Of a stretch of 64,000 nucleotides of DNA, positions 48,201 to 53,990 are shown piece by piece. The stretch comes from Amphiura filiformis (lineage: Eukaryota > Echinodermata > Ophiuroidea > Amphilepidida > Amphiuridae). Within the stretch, counting starts at the first letter, position 1; each line of letters opens with the position of its first letter. The stretch spans positions 589,501-653,500 of the forward strand of contig NC_092636.1 in NCBI RefSeq assembly GCF_039555335.1, written 5' to 3'. The position numbers and the translations under genes are program-made. The notes beneath the pieces are model-generated. The model was not told the origin of the DNA, did no database searches, and saw only the letters and a program-made list of their open reading frames with translations.

Positions 48201-51184
48201 ATGATCATGCATGTGCTCTTTGATAAGCCAAAAATATGACAGTGGGAAGAAACTGGTCCTGTCAAAATAATTTTATTGAAATTTGAAATGTTCAAAACTC
48301 AAAAGGAAAATAATTGATGTTTAAAATTTAGGGCAGGCAACTTTACACTGCCTACATGCACATTTTTTGTAGACATCAAAACAAATCCTGATGAAAGCAC
48401 CATCAGGTATTGTTTTCTTTTTCAATTCCAGTCCAGTTGGGGGTACTCAAGTTTGGTTTGGGTGGGTAGGGGTGTGCTGCTAAGAATCTGAAAGTGGAAA
48501 CATCGCTATACTAATATTTTTAGACCCATTGAAACCAAAAGTCAAAATATTTGGTCAAATTTAAAATATATTGTCAATTTCTACTTTTCCCAATAATTTG
48601 TTGGTAAATTTTGGCTATAATATAAAAAAGGCAAATTAGGCAATTTTCAACAAAAAAATCAAGAAAATTTTGAAGGGATAACCCATCCATATACCAAATC
48701 TGAAAAAAGGGCTCACTGATATAAAAAAAAAAAGGCCAAAAATGCGCACTGCGCCCATGTTTACTGCACATCCCCTGTATGGTCATTTGAACCCCCCGAC
48801 CAGTCCAAGGGGTCAGTACACCCTTTGCTTTAAATTTAATGTTTCTTCAGACATCACACCACTGAAATCATTGATTATTAAAGTCCCTGATGGAATGTAA
48901 TCAATATGTAGTGATGTGTGTCAAGCTAGAATCATCAATACAAGGCACCAATTGATTAGAAGATTATACATCTCAAGCAATATCTGGAATATTGAGAAAC
49001 AGTGCAGTAGCATTGAATCAAAAAACACATACATATATACAATGTATAGTTTTCCGATAGTTACAAGGGTACTTAATATTTTTTTTAATAACTTAATTGT
49101 TACTTAAATTAAAGCTGCTTTGAAAGCTGAAATGTCTGTGATGTTTATGGGAGATCATTCCATTATTGAATTATTGTACATGGCCAAAAACTGACTCAAA
49201 CTCAAAGAGAACAGCAAGCACTTTTTTTTTATTTCTTTAAAAATAACACAAAAATCTGATTTCTTAATAATATTTTGAGTCAGCAGCCATTGCTCAAAAT
49301 GTGGGTTGCGGGCTCATACGATAGTCCCAATATGCATTATGCACATGATCACCCAAACTAGAAGAGACATCTGACACCCCCATAATGCTCTTCTTCCATT
49401 TCAATTTTCTGTACTAGGGCATGATCTAGTGCAACATACATTGATAATGGCAAAATCTACCTCAATGAACAGAGTACATTCAGATCTCGCAAAATATATT
49501 TATTTCTTGACTATCAACCCATGTTTAGCCAGTTGATTTGCAAAATGAAAACAATGGGAACCTGTACAGTGTACAAAGTATAGTAATGGGAGTGTCATTT
49601 GATAAAATGGGGATGTAACATGTTGCAAAGGATTCTGGGAAGGGAATGATATCTTCTCTGGCCCTAACCCTCATTTGCAATATTTGGGACTATCGAATGA
49701 GGCCCTTACCAAAATGTGACTTACAAATTACGATGGACTGGATGTCAACAACAATGTTAACTTTCATTGTTAAATTTCACAATTTACTAAAACTGCCATG
49801 AAATTCAAATCATTATTTCTGAGAAGAGAATCTATTTACATTTAACGTTGTTTGAGAAATGGCATCATATATATCTCAGTCTCAAATAAAAATTGATTTG
49901 CTTTTTTGACATCCGATGTAGTGTGCCTGAAGATTTCATCAAACAATGGACTCATTGAATTACTTTCTTGCTCCATCTATCCAATAGCTAGAATAATGAG
50001 TCAATCAATCAATCAACCAATCAATTTATTAGAATCACTTTTGATTATTTGTTAATCCTTTCATGTAAAGTGAAATAAAATTGTTGTAATGTTTCTCACA
50101 GAAAGCTCTAAATACAGTGACAATAGTAAAAAAGGGGAAGTTTTAGTCATGAACTATTGGCCATTGGTCTGATCTATAATATAATGCTATTAGCTTTATG
50201 CCCTACCCTTTTTGTTATACAGCATAATGAAAACTTCCAGCTGTTACAAAGTCAACTTTCTTTGAATATCAATTATTATTATTTATTTATTCTTTCTTTA
50301 GGCAGGGTAGCCCCTTCAATGCTAAAACACTGATTTCCAAGGAGGCACTACATCAAAAAGTACAACATTCTTATACAGTTAAAACAAATTTAAAATTAAT
50401 CAACCACAATCAACTACTCGTCTGTTACATTCTTACAAATACCAAAAAGTTCAATGACATCCTATAATAAATACATGTAAATGAAAGTCTGGGGGGAGTC
50501 AAAAAGTCCAATTATGTTAGTAAAAAAATAGTTACAATATGGGTCCAAGTTGATCTTTTGAGGCTGGAACTTACTTTGAACAAAACCAAAACTTTTCACT
50601 CACTATTGACGGTTTCACCTATCATGGTCGATAGGCATCTAGAATGATACTTCTAGATGTATCCCAATGTCATGAACAGAGACGAAGGAGCCCACTATGC
50701 AAGTCCCAAGTCACATATGATCCTCTCCTGACTGAAAATATACCCTGATTATTTACCCTTGACAGTCAGGATGCGAATCGACTTTATTGAGTCAATAGTG
50801 AGCATAGAGTTTTGGGTTTGTTCAAAAGAAATGTTTCTTACTGTTCTGTATAAATTATCATTTCAGTTCAGTCTTAATAAAATCATCAACATCATACTTG
50901 AATGATAATGTTTTTTTAATTCTGTTAATCGCCCTCAAGTGGTAAATCATTCAGTCTATTTTTACACAGATTGTTTAACCATGAAAAAAATAATTTTGAA
51001 TTATCAATTCACCTTTCTTTGGTGGCTTCTCAATAATGACAGGCTCTTCAGGAACCACTCTACGCCCTGGTTGGCGAAGCGCCCTCGCAGATGCTTGTCG
51101 GGAACCAGTTGGGTATGGGTCTCCATCTGCATTATAGCCAAAGCGGACTGGCTTATTTCTGGATCTTGAAGATGAACGAGGCAT
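24073..51184 (-). CDS. Transglutaminase gene (spliced, 15 coding exons)
   Basis: A protein-glutamine gamma-glutamyltransferase, which uses calcium to join glutamine and lysine side chains of proteins. Coding exons in order: an N-terminal tail, the beta-sandwich domain, the papain-like catalytic core, and two C-terminal beta-barrels. The triad is visible: Cys in VEYGQCWVF (codon 38480-38482), His in NFHVWNDSW (35568-35570), Asp in [10 protein letters not shown] (35499-35501); the conserved Trp (PWLWTGS) is present too. All junctions found have GT-AG introns and matching phases except one (see the third coding exon). The exons give about 742 codons, near the 690-750 of animal transglutaminases. 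No signal peptide, so probably cytosolic or released by a non-classical route. In echinoderms such enzymes crosslink clots and egg coats, but orthology was not tested. Confidence 0.95.
24341..24783. mobile_element. TTAA-target miniature, 443 bp
   Basis: TTAA duplicated at both sides (24337-24340 and 24784-24787); terminal inverted repeats AGCCATATTATAACATTT / AAATGTTATAATATGGCT. TTAA targets are used by piggyBac and Kolobok superfamilies; the ends do not start with CCC as in piggyBac. No coding capacity. Confidence 0.8.
24960..25040. repeat. Near-perfect hairpin
   Basis: AGTCTCCT...TTACGCTCCCTCCAC around ATG and the inverse GTGGAGGGAGCGTAA...AGGAGACT. The inner stem is perfect for about 15 bp. 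Confidence 0.8.
25058..25099. repeat. Perfect 18-bp hairpin
   Basis: CCGACATAAAATCATAAT and its exact inverse ATTATGATTTTATGTCGG with a 6-base loop, 17 bp after the previous hairpin. Confidence 0.85.
25560..26115 (-). mobile_element. LINE RT C-terminal fragment
   Basis: On the minus strand, in broken frames: [71 protein letters not shown]. These are the thumb and post-RT region of I/jockey/CR1-type LINEs. No RT catalytic box is left. Several stops and at least one frameshift; non-functional and 5' truncated. Confidence 0.75.
26171..26307 (-). CDS. Transglutaminase coding exon 14
   Basis: Acceptor ACTTACAG, donor GTATGT. Encodes [20 protein letters not shown] and then [13 protein letters not shown], the opening strands of the second C-terminal barrel (family pattern: F-x-N-P-L-x-x-x-L-x-x-C). 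Enters in phase 0 and leaves in phase 2. Confidence 0.93.
26308..27755 (-). other. Intron 14-13, no repeat identified
   Basis: About 1.45 kb of AT-rich DNA; no clear mobile element or gene. A stretch near 26970-27120 has higher GC content but I could not name it. Confidence 0.5.
27756..27916 (-). CDS. Transglutaminase coding exon 13
   Basis: Acceptor CTTTTCAG, donor GTAAGT. Encodes [20 protein letters not shown]...[19 protein letters not shown]: the end of the first barrel and the link to the second. Completes a Ser codon with the exon before; ends in phase 0. Confidence 0.92.
27917..29040 (-). other. Intron 13-12, with miniatures
   Basis: About 1.1 kb. It contains a miniature at 28459-28777. 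Two related stretches (about 28790-28860 and 28936-29000, with AAACCAAACT and ACCCC) look like pieces of the GGGGTACTCA family seen at 47.3, 48.4 and 53.1 kb. Confidence 0.6.
28459..28777. mobile_element. GTGACCTGCTACCAC miniature, 319 bp
   Basis: Ends GTGACCTGCTACCACAAAAT and inverse TTTCGTGGTAGCAGGTCAC. AAAT stands at both flanks and may be a 4-bp target duplication, but it is low complexity. Inside, CGCCCTGGCTACTGCGTTGG-like units are duplicated at about 28507-28565. Confidence 0.75.
29041..29224 (-). CDS. Transglutaminase coding exon 12
   Basis: Acceptor TAACTCAG, donor GTATGT. Encodes [20 protein letters not shown]...[20 protein letters not shown]: the first C-terminal barrel with the family's G-x-D-F-x-V-x-V-x-x-x-N pattern. 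Phase 0 in, phase 1 out. Confidence 0.95.
29266..29513. mobile_element. GGCAC-ended miniature, about 248 bp
   Basis: Left GGCACCGTGTCTAATTTGG and inverse CCAAATTAGACGTTGTGCC, with inner GTCCTATAG / CTATAGGAC and CATCGG-like pairs. It sits about 40 bp upstream of coding exon 12, within the intron. Confidence 0.75.
29940..30116. mobile_element. AGCAAACACAAAATG miniature, copy 2
   Basis: AACATTTT / AAAATGTT-rich stretch ending ACATTTGTGTTTGCTGG, like the right end of the element at 21973-22222. The left end is degraded, so the boundary is approximate. Confidence 0.45.
30139..30236 (-). CDS. Transglutaminase coding exon 11
   Basis: Acceptor ATTTTGTAG, donor GTAATC. Encodes [20 protein letters not shown] and then [12 protein letters not shown], the linker from the catalytic core into the first barrel. 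Completes a Gly codon; ends in phase 0. Confidence 0.9.
30321..30622. mobile_element. hAT-type miniature, 302 bp
   Basis: Terminal inverted repeats CAGTGGCGTAACTAGGG / CCCTAGTTACGCCACTG. 8-bp target duplication ACAATCTG (30313-30320) and ACAATTTG (30623-30630), one mismatch. Inner GGGGGTAGGGG blocks are typical of this miniature type. It lies in a transglutaminase intron. Confidence 0.88.
30984..31163. mobile_element. GTTGAGAGTAATGCC miniature, 180 bp
   Basis: Ends GTTGAGAGTAATGCCATGTT and its inverse AACATGGCATTACTCTCAAC; pairing extends to about 35 bp per end (GGATTTTG(T/C)AGTGGCA). Right end lies 75 bp from coding exon 10. Confidence 0.8.
31238..31349 (-). CDS. Transglutaminase coding exon 10
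   Basis: Acceptor TTGACAG, donor GTGAGT. Encodes [20 protein letters not shown] then [17 protein letters not shown], the end of the catalytic core. The [11 protein letters not shown]-x-D-V/I-T motif is characteristic of transglutaminases and part of the calcium-binding region. Phase 0 in, phase 1 out. Confidence 0.95.
31350..34126 (-). other. Intron 10-9, with TTAA element
   Basis: About 2.8 kb. The middle is the 1.1 kb TTAA-flanked element. The parts around it (31350-32216 and 33326-34126) are AT-rich, with no coding signature recognised. Confidence 0.6.
32221..33321. mobile_element. TTAA-target element, 1.1 kb
   Basis: TTAA at both edges (32217-32220 and 33322-33325). Ends GGCAGCTGTGTACTCTAGAC and inverse GTCTGAGAGTACACAGCC(TCC). 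Shares GCTGTGTACTCT in inverse orientation over about 20 bp. No open frame resembles a transposase, so it is non-autonomous. TTAA targets suggest a piggyBac or Kolobok helper. Confidence 0.7.
34127..34263 (-). CDS. Transglutaminase coding exon 9
   Basis: Acceptor TTTTATAG, donor GTAAGG. Encodes [20 protein letters not shown] then [19 protein letters not shown] and PKDSRK. The FAEVNA block is nearly invariant in the family. An alternative donor 5 nt upstream (GTAAGG after TCAC) would break the phase with the next exon. Ends in phase 0. Confidence 0.95.
34325..34430 (+). repeat. Degenerate telomere-like TTAGGG tract
   Basis: About 100 bp of irregular GGTTAG / TTAGGG / GGTTATGG units, such as TTAGGTTAGGTTAGGGTAAG and TTAGGGTTAGGGTAGG. 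It looks like an interstitial, decayed telomere-type or simple repeat. Confidence 0.6.
34793..34960. mobile_element. Hairpin miniature, 168 bp
   Basis: Long palindrome: GGGTATTGTGAAATATCTAA and CATTGTGCTTTGGA in the left arm, exact inverse in the right arm, around GAGGAATATTCCGAGG. The outer part is more diverged (GCATCAGTT / AACTGATGC). Confidence 0.85.
35474..35577 (-). CDS. Transglutaminase coding exon 8 (His, Asp)
   Basis: Acceptor ACTTACAG, donor GTAACT. Encodes [20 protein letters not shown] then [14 protein letters not shown]. It carries two triad residues: His in NFHVWN and Asp in AVDATPQ. Completes a Trp codon with the exon before; phase 1 out. Confidence 0.97.
35578..36539 (-). other. 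Intron 8-7, with tRNA-like SINE
   Basis: About 960 bp. It contains the tRNA-like segment at 36206-36285 and probably the SINE body towards 36060. The rest is AT-rich. Confidence 0.55.
36206..36285 (-). other. tRNA-derived SINE head
   Basis: On the minus strand TGGCTCAATTGCCTAGAG matches a tRNA D-arm / A box and GGTTTGAATCC matches a B box at normal spacing, with an anticodon-arm-like CATGCTAGTATTACG between. ACCGG / CCGGC can form the T stem. The acceptor stem does not close and a T run follows, so this is a SINE head or pseudo-tRNA rather than an active tRNA gene. Confidence 0.6.
36540..36678 (-). CDS. Transglutaminase coding exon 7
   Basis: Acceptor CTTTCTAG, donor GTAAGT. Encodes [20 protein letters not shown] then [22 protein letters not shown](V/I)PTR-V-V/T-TNF-x-SAHD is a core motif after the active-site helix, with acidic residues of a calcium site. 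Phase 1 in, phase 2 out. Confidence 0.96.
36833..37216. mobile_element. AATTCTCGCGTTTC miniature, about 380 bp
   Basis: Ends AATTCTCGCGTTTCACAATA and inverse TATTGTGAAACGCGAGAATT, extended by CGATGCGCC and CAGCGGT pairs (about 34 bp in total). Lies in the intron between coding exons 6 and 7. Confidence 0.82.
37217..37891 (-). other. Intronic stretch, not recognised
   Basis: Part of the intron between coding exons 6 and 7. A moderately GC segment (about 37370-37590) has the look of an old LINE or repeat remnant but I could not assign it. Confidence 0.4.
37892..38346. mobile_element. CAGGGTTG TTTAAAT-rich miniature, 455 bp
   Basis: Ends CAGGGTTGTTTGATTTAAAT and an inverse ATTTAAAT...ATCATCAACCCTG. 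Both ends hold several GATTTAAATC palindromes. CAGGGTTG termini are common in hAT-type miniatures, but no 8-bp duplication could be confirmed. Confidence 0.7.
38452..38626 (-). CDS. Transglutaminase coding exon 6 (active Cys)
   Basis: Acceptor CCCTATAG, donor GTGAGT. Encodes [20 protein letters not shown] then [20 protein letters not shown] and [20 protein letters not shown] holds the catalytic cysteine; the Trp in WLWTGS matches the oxyanion-stabilising Trp of the family. Phase 0 in, phase 1 out. Confidence 0.98.
38708..40807. mobile_element. GAGCCATTCC element, long TIRs, 2.1 kb
   Basis: Terminal inverted repeats of about 280 bp (38708-38990 and 40530-40807), beginning GAGCCATTCCATGTCAAC. 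A 4-bp target duplication ATAA flanks it (38704-38707, 40808-40811). A second inverted pair lies inside (about 39030-39110 and 39500-39580, GAACTCCAAAAGT-type). From about 39582 to 40527 the interior is unrelated to the shorter copy at 51475 and looks like an insert. No transposase seen. The 4-bp duplication points towards Sola or Chapaev-like helpers, as inference. Confidence 0.85.
39582..40527 (+). other. Insert inside the GAGCCATTCC element
   Basis: About 946 bp with no counterpart in the shorter family member. Contains several TAGGCCTA motifs. Its right end (about 40430-40525) has TTGGCGCGGTTGTTTCC and GAGTTCAACTTC at a spacing like Pol III A and B boxes, so it may include a tRNA-derived SINE. 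Boundaries are by comparison with 51475-52219. Confidence 0.5.
40812..41325 (-). other. Intronic stretch, not recognised
   Basis: Part of the intron between coding exons 5 and 6. Sequence near 40930-41280 has fairly even composition and could be a decayed mobile element, but no motif was recognised. Confidence 0.4.
41326..41433 (-). CDS. Transglutaminase coding exon 5
   Basis: Acceptor ATTGTAG, donor GTAAGT. Encodes [20 protein letters not shown] then [16 protein letters not shown]. The FE-D-x-x-L-x-x-x-x-x-L-L pattern is the first core helix of transglutaminases. Phase 0 in and out. Confidence 0.95.
41434..42307 (-). other. Intron 5-4, with miniature copy
   Basis: About 870 bp. The CCAGTTGAAATCC miniature (42093-42277) lies near coding exon 4; the rest holds GCGAGTG-type short repeats (about 41500-41840) that I could not assign. 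Confidence 0.5.
42093..42277. mobile_element. CCAGTTGAAATCC miniature, copy 2
   Basis: Ends GGCTATTCCAGTTGAAATC and inverse ATTTCAACTAGAATATCCC; inner GACATGACCTTAATTCTGC / AGTAAGGTCATGTC pair. Same family as 23625-23804. It ends about 30 bp from coding exon 4. Confidence 0.8.
42308..42426 (-). CDS. Transglutaminase coding exon 4
   Basis: Acceptor TTTTCATAG, donor GTGAGG. Encodes [20 protein letters not shown] then [20 protein letters not shown]-x-V-Y/F-x-x-D-x-x-x-R-x-E-Y-V-L-N is the family signature after the beta-sandwich. Completes a Gln codon; ends in phase 0. Confidence 0.96.
42427..44046 (-). other. Intron 4-3, CT-rich tract
   Basis: About 1.6 kb. A CT-rich microsatellite at about 42565-42663. 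CCAAATAG(A/G)CAATTTTTGCCAGG occurs twice (42492 and 42682), the second followed by GCTACGCCACTG, which looks like one end of a hAT-type miniature. The remainder is AT-rich, with a G run at 43730. Confidence 0.55.
44047..44299 (-). CDS. Transglutaminase coding exon 3
   Basis: Acceptor TTTTCAG, donor GTAGGT. Encodes [20 protein letters not shown], then [20 protein letters not shown] and [11 protein letters not shown]: the second half of the N-terminal beta-sandwich ending in the FNPWC signature. The Cys-rich loop (four Cys in about 15 residues) is unusual for the family. The exon is in phase 0, but the exon before ends in phase 1, and the P-x-x-x-K-G-T loop usual here is absent, so a short exon of 3n+2 nt is probably missing. 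Confidence 0.9.
44300..44745 (-). other. 446-bp intron holding a miniature
   Basis: Most of it is the CTATTCGCCG miniature (44402-44706). I searched both sides for a micro-exon coding the missing loop and found none that keeps frame and splice sites. Confidence 0.6.
44402..44706. mobile_element. CTATTCGCCG miniature family, copy B
   Basis: Ends TATTCGCCGTTGAAGTGACA and inverse TGACGTCACTTCGACGGCG(AATA), followed by GGATTAACTACCATAGCAAT / ATTGCTATGGTAGTTAATCC pairs. Same family as 19631-20000. Confidence 0.82.
44746..44928 (-). CDS. Transglutaminase coding exon 2
   Basis: Acceptor TCTACCAG, donor GTAAGA. Encodes [40 protein letters not shown] and [20 protein letters not shown]: the first half of the beta-sandwich with the family R-R-G-Q-x-F motif. 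Joins exon 1 in frame (Glu codon split G|AA). Ends in phase 1. Confidence 0.95.
44975..45543 (+). repeat. 161-bp tandem repeat, interrupted
   Basis: Units with CACATGAGG(C)(C/T)ACCATA and CAAGTTTGAAGTTGATCGG recur at about 45011 and 45172. The second unit is split by the hairpin element at about 45211-45380 and resumes at ATGAAGTTGATCGGCC. A (CAAA)n tract is near 45440-45500. Confidence 0.65.
45213..45333. mobile_element. Hairpin miniature inside tandem repeat
   Basis: Arms ATAATATTGGATGGCT...GCATGATACCATAACATATC and their inverse. About 50 bp per arm with a short loop; inserted in the tandem repeat unit above. Confidence 0.78.
46216..46406. mobile_element. Palindromic miniature, 191 bp
   Basis: Arms of about 65 bp: AGCTACTTGCA, TTCCGCCATTATGCACTATG, TGCGGGAGAGCCTCGAACTG, nearly perfect inverse on the right. 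The GGGAGAGCCTCGAACTG block is GC-rich against an AT-rich background. Confidence 0.85.
47348..47757. mobile_element. GGGGTACTCA element, copy 1
   Basis: Starts GGGGTACTCACTCAGTACAA and ends TGAGTACACCCCC. Internally it has GTGGCACAGCCCTACCCAAAC and TTGGTATATTGATGGGTCC, shared with copies at 48439 and 53055. Confidence 0.72.
48439..48815. mobile_element. GGGGTACTCA element, copy 2 (inverse)
   Basis: Starts GGGGGTACTCAAGTTTGGTT and has the same modules as copies 1 and 3 in the opposite direction. The far end (GTATGGTCATTTGAACCCCC) is diverged, so the boundary is approximate. Confidence 0.65.
50574..50828. mobile_element. Inverted-repeat miniature, 255 bp
   Basis: Left CTTTGAACAAAACCAAAAC and CTCACTATTGAC; right inverse GTCAATAGTGAG and GTTTTGGGTTTGTTCAAAAG. 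Inner hairpin CATCTAGAATGATACTTCTAGATG-like (written here as CATCTAGA / TCTAGATG). It ends about 185 bp from coding exon 1. Confidence 0.72.
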
Positions 51185-51192
51185 GTTGAATG
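51013..51192 (-). CDS. Transglutaminase coding exon 1
   Basis: Acceptor AATTTCAG, 8 nt of 5' UTR (CATTCAAC), ATG at 51182-51184, donor GTGAAT. Encodes [40 protein letters not shown] and [17 protein letters not shown]: a basic, Ser/Arg/Pro-rich tail without hydrophobic segment or cysteine cluster, so no signal peptide and no TGM1-like lipid anchor. The start is chosen as the first ATG after the acceptor; upstream in-frame ATGs lie in intron. Phase 1 out. Confidence 0.88.
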
Positions 51193-51474
51193 CTGAAATT
51201 ATTAGCAAAACATAATTAATAAACATTTAGAAAGAAAAGAAATGTTTTATAGCCTACATGCTCATTGATTGGAGGAGAATCTAAGATTTCTTAATCTCCA
51301 TTTTTTTAATTTAAATATCACTAAACATTATATAAAATTTTCACTGTGAATTAAATTAATGAAACTTTACAGCACAGATGCCGGAAAACAAAAGCAAGAT
51401 TCACTCTCACTGTCTGAGTCACTGATGGCTGAAAATTCATCATACAGAAAATATTTGAAACAGAAAGTGATACT

Positions 51475-52219
51475 GAGCCATTCCATGTCAACTCCTGGGA
51501 TGTGCACCGCAGCACCTCTTCAATTTTTGTCCCAAAACGCTAATAATTCAACGACGCGACTCGAGAGAGCAAAAAGTGGGGATCTGGGCCAAATTTTGAC
51601 AAGTCATATCTCCAAAACCGCTTGGAGTTGAGCATTCATTTTTTCCATGTGTTCATTATGCTCATAGAGGTATGCTAGAAATGATTTTCAGCAACATTTG
51701 AGGGGATGACCAATGACCAACCAACCCTTTTTGTTGATGTTGCTGGAATGACTCCTATGTAAGTAGGCAAGCCTAACTGATGTTTTTAATGCAAAGTCAT
51801 CAAGACCCCAAGCCACTATTTATCAGAAATGTTGTCCAAGAACATATTTTCAACATACCTAAAGTTGATGGTGGGGCAAATTGTCTGACATTGGTTTTCA
51901 GGGGGGTCAAAATGTACAAAAAATGTACTATTGGAGTTTTGCATGGGTAATATCTCAGCTAAAATTATCCTAATTGACTCAATATTGGATAAGAGTAATG
52001 TCCTACCAAAGGGTTCCGACTGGCAAAAAAATGGACAAAACATTATTTTTACTTTTGGAGTTCTGACCCCCCGAAGTTGGTCCTGGATGGACAAAGTTGC
52101 ACTTTGAGGGCCCTGTATCTTTTAAAGTAAATGAGTTACAAGTTTTCTGGTGCCAGATTTGAACTCTACACAATTAAGTACCTGCGGTGCACATCCCAGG
52201 AGTTGACATGGAATGGCTC
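51475..52219. mobile_element. GAGCCATTCC element, short copy, 745 bp
   Basis: Ends GAGCCATTCCATGTCAACTC and exact inverse; 4-bp target duplication TACT (51471-51474, 52220-52223). The middle (about 51650-52125) is nearly identical to 39110-39580 of the long copy. No coding capacity. It is the reference for where the long copy has been altered. Confidence 0.9.
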
Positions 52220-52537
52220 TACTCTCCTCTCACTTTTCAGAATTTCTTTTCTATTGTTCAATACAGTACTTCAATTAAATGTCAGCATAATAATTGAATT
52301 GAATTTGATAAAACCTATTCATTTTATCTTTGTGTAAACAGTAGCAGTACTGTCCATAATTGAAATTTCAGTTTAACAACAGTTGAGGTTTACAGTGGTG
52401 CAATATTTATGGTAGTAATATTAACATTTTAAACATTTTTGGCCAAATTGTGTTCTAAAACAATAACACAATAAATGATGAGAAAAAAACACATATTATA
52501 TTAGAATGAAAGTTCATCTGTGTTGGTAGTAAGCATA

Positions 52538-52678
52538 TTTAGGGGTTTAAACCTTTGATCAAAACACAAAAATTTGCGTACCTGGAATTCTGCAATCTGC
52601 TGATGAAAGTCGATGTGTCGACTGAAAATTCCAGGAACGCAAATTTTTGTGTTGTGATCAAAGGTTTAAACCACTAAA
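52538..52678. mobile_element. Hairpin miniature, 141 bp
   Basis: Arms GGTTTAAACCTTTGATCA and CAAAAATTTGCGT...CCTGGAATT with near-exact inverse. Stem of about 55 bp, loop of about 30 bp. Confidence 0.85.
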
Positions 52679-53054
52679 TTATATAAAACATATTATAGTT
52701 TTACAACATGTAAGGCAACTGACCTATATTTTGCAAATTTGCATTCATGGGATTTTTTTTTTGTCTCCATGCATAAGGCCAAAAAAAATCTGGAAAATCT
52801 GGGGAAAAGTTTTTTTGTATTACGAATACCGACTCTAATTTTGAAAATTCCAGAAAAGGGGTTTTTTTTTTAGGTGTTACACCCGGCCCCCCCCCCTCCA
52901 TTTCCCCCACTGCCTTGAGTGGTGTCCTTGCTGCACCTGGCGACAAAAAAAGGTAGTTTCATAGTTTTTCATAATTTGCCGCCCTTTTATCATTAATATT
53001 TCTTCTTGCCCGCCCCTTCTGCCCTGCCCTTTTTTCTATTCTTCTTGCATGCCG

Positions 53055-53422
53055 CCGGGGTACTCAGTACAAATGACCATACGGGACGTGCCGCAAACAT
53101 GGGTAGCATTTTCAGCCTTCTGGTATATCAATGACCCCTTTTTCAAAGCCTGTTTTGGTATATGAATGGGTCCTTTTTTCAAAATTTTCTCAATTTTTTC
53201 GGAAAACAGCCCAATTTTTCCTATAATAATCTGGCCAAAATTTTGGGAAAATTTGTAAAAACTAAGACAATTTTGGGTAAATTGACTAAATTCGGCCGAA
53301 AATTTTGACTTTTGGTATATCAATGGGTCCAAATTTCTTGAAAAATTGGTATATTTATGGGTCTACTTCCAAAATCTCAGCGGCACGTCCCTACCTACCA
53401 AAACCAAACTTGAGTACCCCCG
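53055..53422. mobile_element. GGGGTACTCA element, copy 3
   Basis: Starts CCGGGGTACTCAGTACAAAT and ends TTGAGTACCCCCGG. Best preserved of the three copies: its ends pair (CCGGGG(G)TACTCA). Internal TTGGTATAT(C/G)AATGGGTCC occurs several times. Confidence 0.78.
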
Positions 53423-53811
53423 GTTTACTCTCATAACGCAAAAATAAGGCCTACCTGACAACATTGCATAACAAAAATAAAAGAAATTTGTTGCCAACTT
53501 CTTGGTTTCGCGCCATTTTGACAGGCCATATTTTGGTAACCGAATATCCGATTAAAATAAAATTTTCAGTCTTGTAATCAGGAGTTTCTGGAATCGTGAT
53601 TACCGGTATCTTCTAATAAAAAAGTAACCAATTAACCATCATATTCATACCAAATAAACTTAGTAATATAGTGTATTAATGTTAATTACTATCATGCTTA
53701 CATGCTAATTTATTTATATCCTGACTGGACACATCACACTTCATTTATTTATTTATTATAGGCTAGAACATGAGAATGATGCCATGAAAGTAGTCTGCAT
53801 TTTAAGCTTAC

Positions 53812-53990
53812 CTGATGAGCCCAGCAGATGAAGCACAAAAGAAGACAGAAGTGCAGCGATGAGTTACAGAACAGGTGCTATGCTGAGATGTAGTGCAGCA
53901 ATGAGACGCTAGTCAATCAATGCTTCTTCCACATGCCTAGACGCTATTCAACCGGAAGCAACGCTTCAGAGAACTCAATATCGAAAGTAA
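53812..53990 (-). other. Probable 5' UTR exon of transglutaminase
   Basis: A strong donor (CTCATCAG|GTAAGC, minus strand) at 53810-53811 matches the acceptor of coding exon 1, which needs an upstream non-coding exon. The sequence before it has mixed composition, no miniature element, and no ATG-led frame joins in. No TATA box seen; the 5' end is a guess. Confidence 0.45.

Larger units (their letters stand above)
44929..51012 (-). other. 6.1 kb intron with nested repeats
   Basis: Largest intron. Contents: a tandem-like repeat with a nested hairpin (44975-45543), an inverted repeat (46216-46406), three copies of a GGGCCTT-type unit (about 46150-46720), two GGGGTACTCA elements (47348, 48439), and an inverted-repeat miniature (50574-50828). 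The stretch 48830-50573 shows only a weak pair GGGCTCATACGATAGTCCC / GGGACTATCGAATGAGGCCC (about 49308 and 49685), perhaps ends of another miniature. Confidence 0.6.
51193..53811 (-). other. First intron, with three repeats
   Basis: About 2.6 kb between the 5' UTR exon and coding exon 1. Holds the short GAGCCATTCC element, a hairpin miniature (52538-52678) and a GGGGTACTCA element (53055-53422). The rest is AT-rich. Confidence 0.6.
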
